DNA of 21,156 nucleotides. It comes from an uncultured Clostridia bacterium. Its GTDB lineage: Bacteria; Bacillota; Clostridia; Christensenellales; CAG-917. Shown in pieces: positions 21,112 to 21,156 of this stretch. Under the pieces are notes generated by a model that did not search any database, was not told the origin of the DNA, and saw only the letters and a list, made by a program, of their open reading frames with translations. A program made the position numbers and the translations under genes. How positions within the stretch are numbered: the first letter of the stretch is position 1; each line of letters starts with the position of its first letter. The DNA lies in NCBI GenBank assembly GCA_937881285.1, contig CALGEU010000318.1, forward strand, positions 1 through 21,156. Direction: 5' to 3'.

Positions 21112-21156
21112 TGGTGTTCCCGGCGGGAGTCGAACCCACGGCCTTTCGCTTAGGAG
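21112..21156 (-). tRNA. tRNA-Arg(CCU), 3' part; 5' part outside the window
   Basis: On the minus strand the window edge opens with the anticodon loop CTCCTAA, giving anticodon CCU with U33 and A37. Then follow the anticodon-stem 3' strand GCGAA, a 5-nt variable loop, the T arm GTGGG-TTCGACT-CCCGC, the acceptor 3' strand, discriminator A and an encoded CCA (21112-21114). Bases before position 32, including the D arm and acceptor 5' strand, lie beyond 21156. The identity rests on the anticodon alone. Confidence 0.8.

Overview
The window looks like a chromosomal stretch of an endospore-forming, anaerobic Bacillota (Clostridia-like) bacterium. The main evidence is a complete tricistronic gerA/gerB/gerC-type germinant-receptor operon. 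Supporting evidence is purine-rich Shine-Dalgarno (SD) sites on most genes, sigma-A-like promoters (TTGNNN-17-TATAAT) and Gram-positive-style intrinsic terminators. No phage, integrase, transposase or CRISPR array was seen. All products below were recognised by reading motifs; no database was searched.

Layout, left to right. Bases 1-353 hold no gene, only two repeat-like inverted structures. Next come guaB (IMP dehydrogenase, minus) and a GtrA-family membrane protein (minus), each with its own promoter. Divergent from these is the germination operon gerA-gerB-gerC (plus). It is followed by a doubtful small ORF, an alpha/beta-hydrolase-fold protein whose nucleophile position is Gly instead of Ser, and signal peptidase I. 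The last two have perfect or near-perfect -10 boxes only 5-7 nt before their start codons and no SD, so they may be leaderless.

A minus-strand pair follows, a CPA2-type cation/proton antiporter and an MgtC/SapB-family protein. It is divergent from a LysR regulator with overlapping promoters and a perfect inverted repeat. Then come a membrane-embedded M28-type metallopeptidase and a DUF2804 protein, both plus.

The most coherent accessory module is at 15.4-19.1 kb. A GntR/FadR-type regulator is divergent from a two-gene, translationally coupled operon. That operon encodes a CrtI/retinol-saturase-like FAD oxidoreductase and an NAD(P)H:flavin:[2Fe-2S] reductase. Each divergent promoter carries a TGGTC-type palindrome just downstream of the predicted transcription start, and one of them matches the E. 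coli FadR consensus. My inference is a repressor-controlled electron-transfer module reducing or desaturating an unknown lipid-like substrate. It is the best candidate here for an undescribed system.

The right end carries, on the minus strand, a DUF3592-like membrane protein coupled to a rhodanese-TtcA-like fusion, and the 3' part of a tRNA-Arg(CCU) with its terminator.
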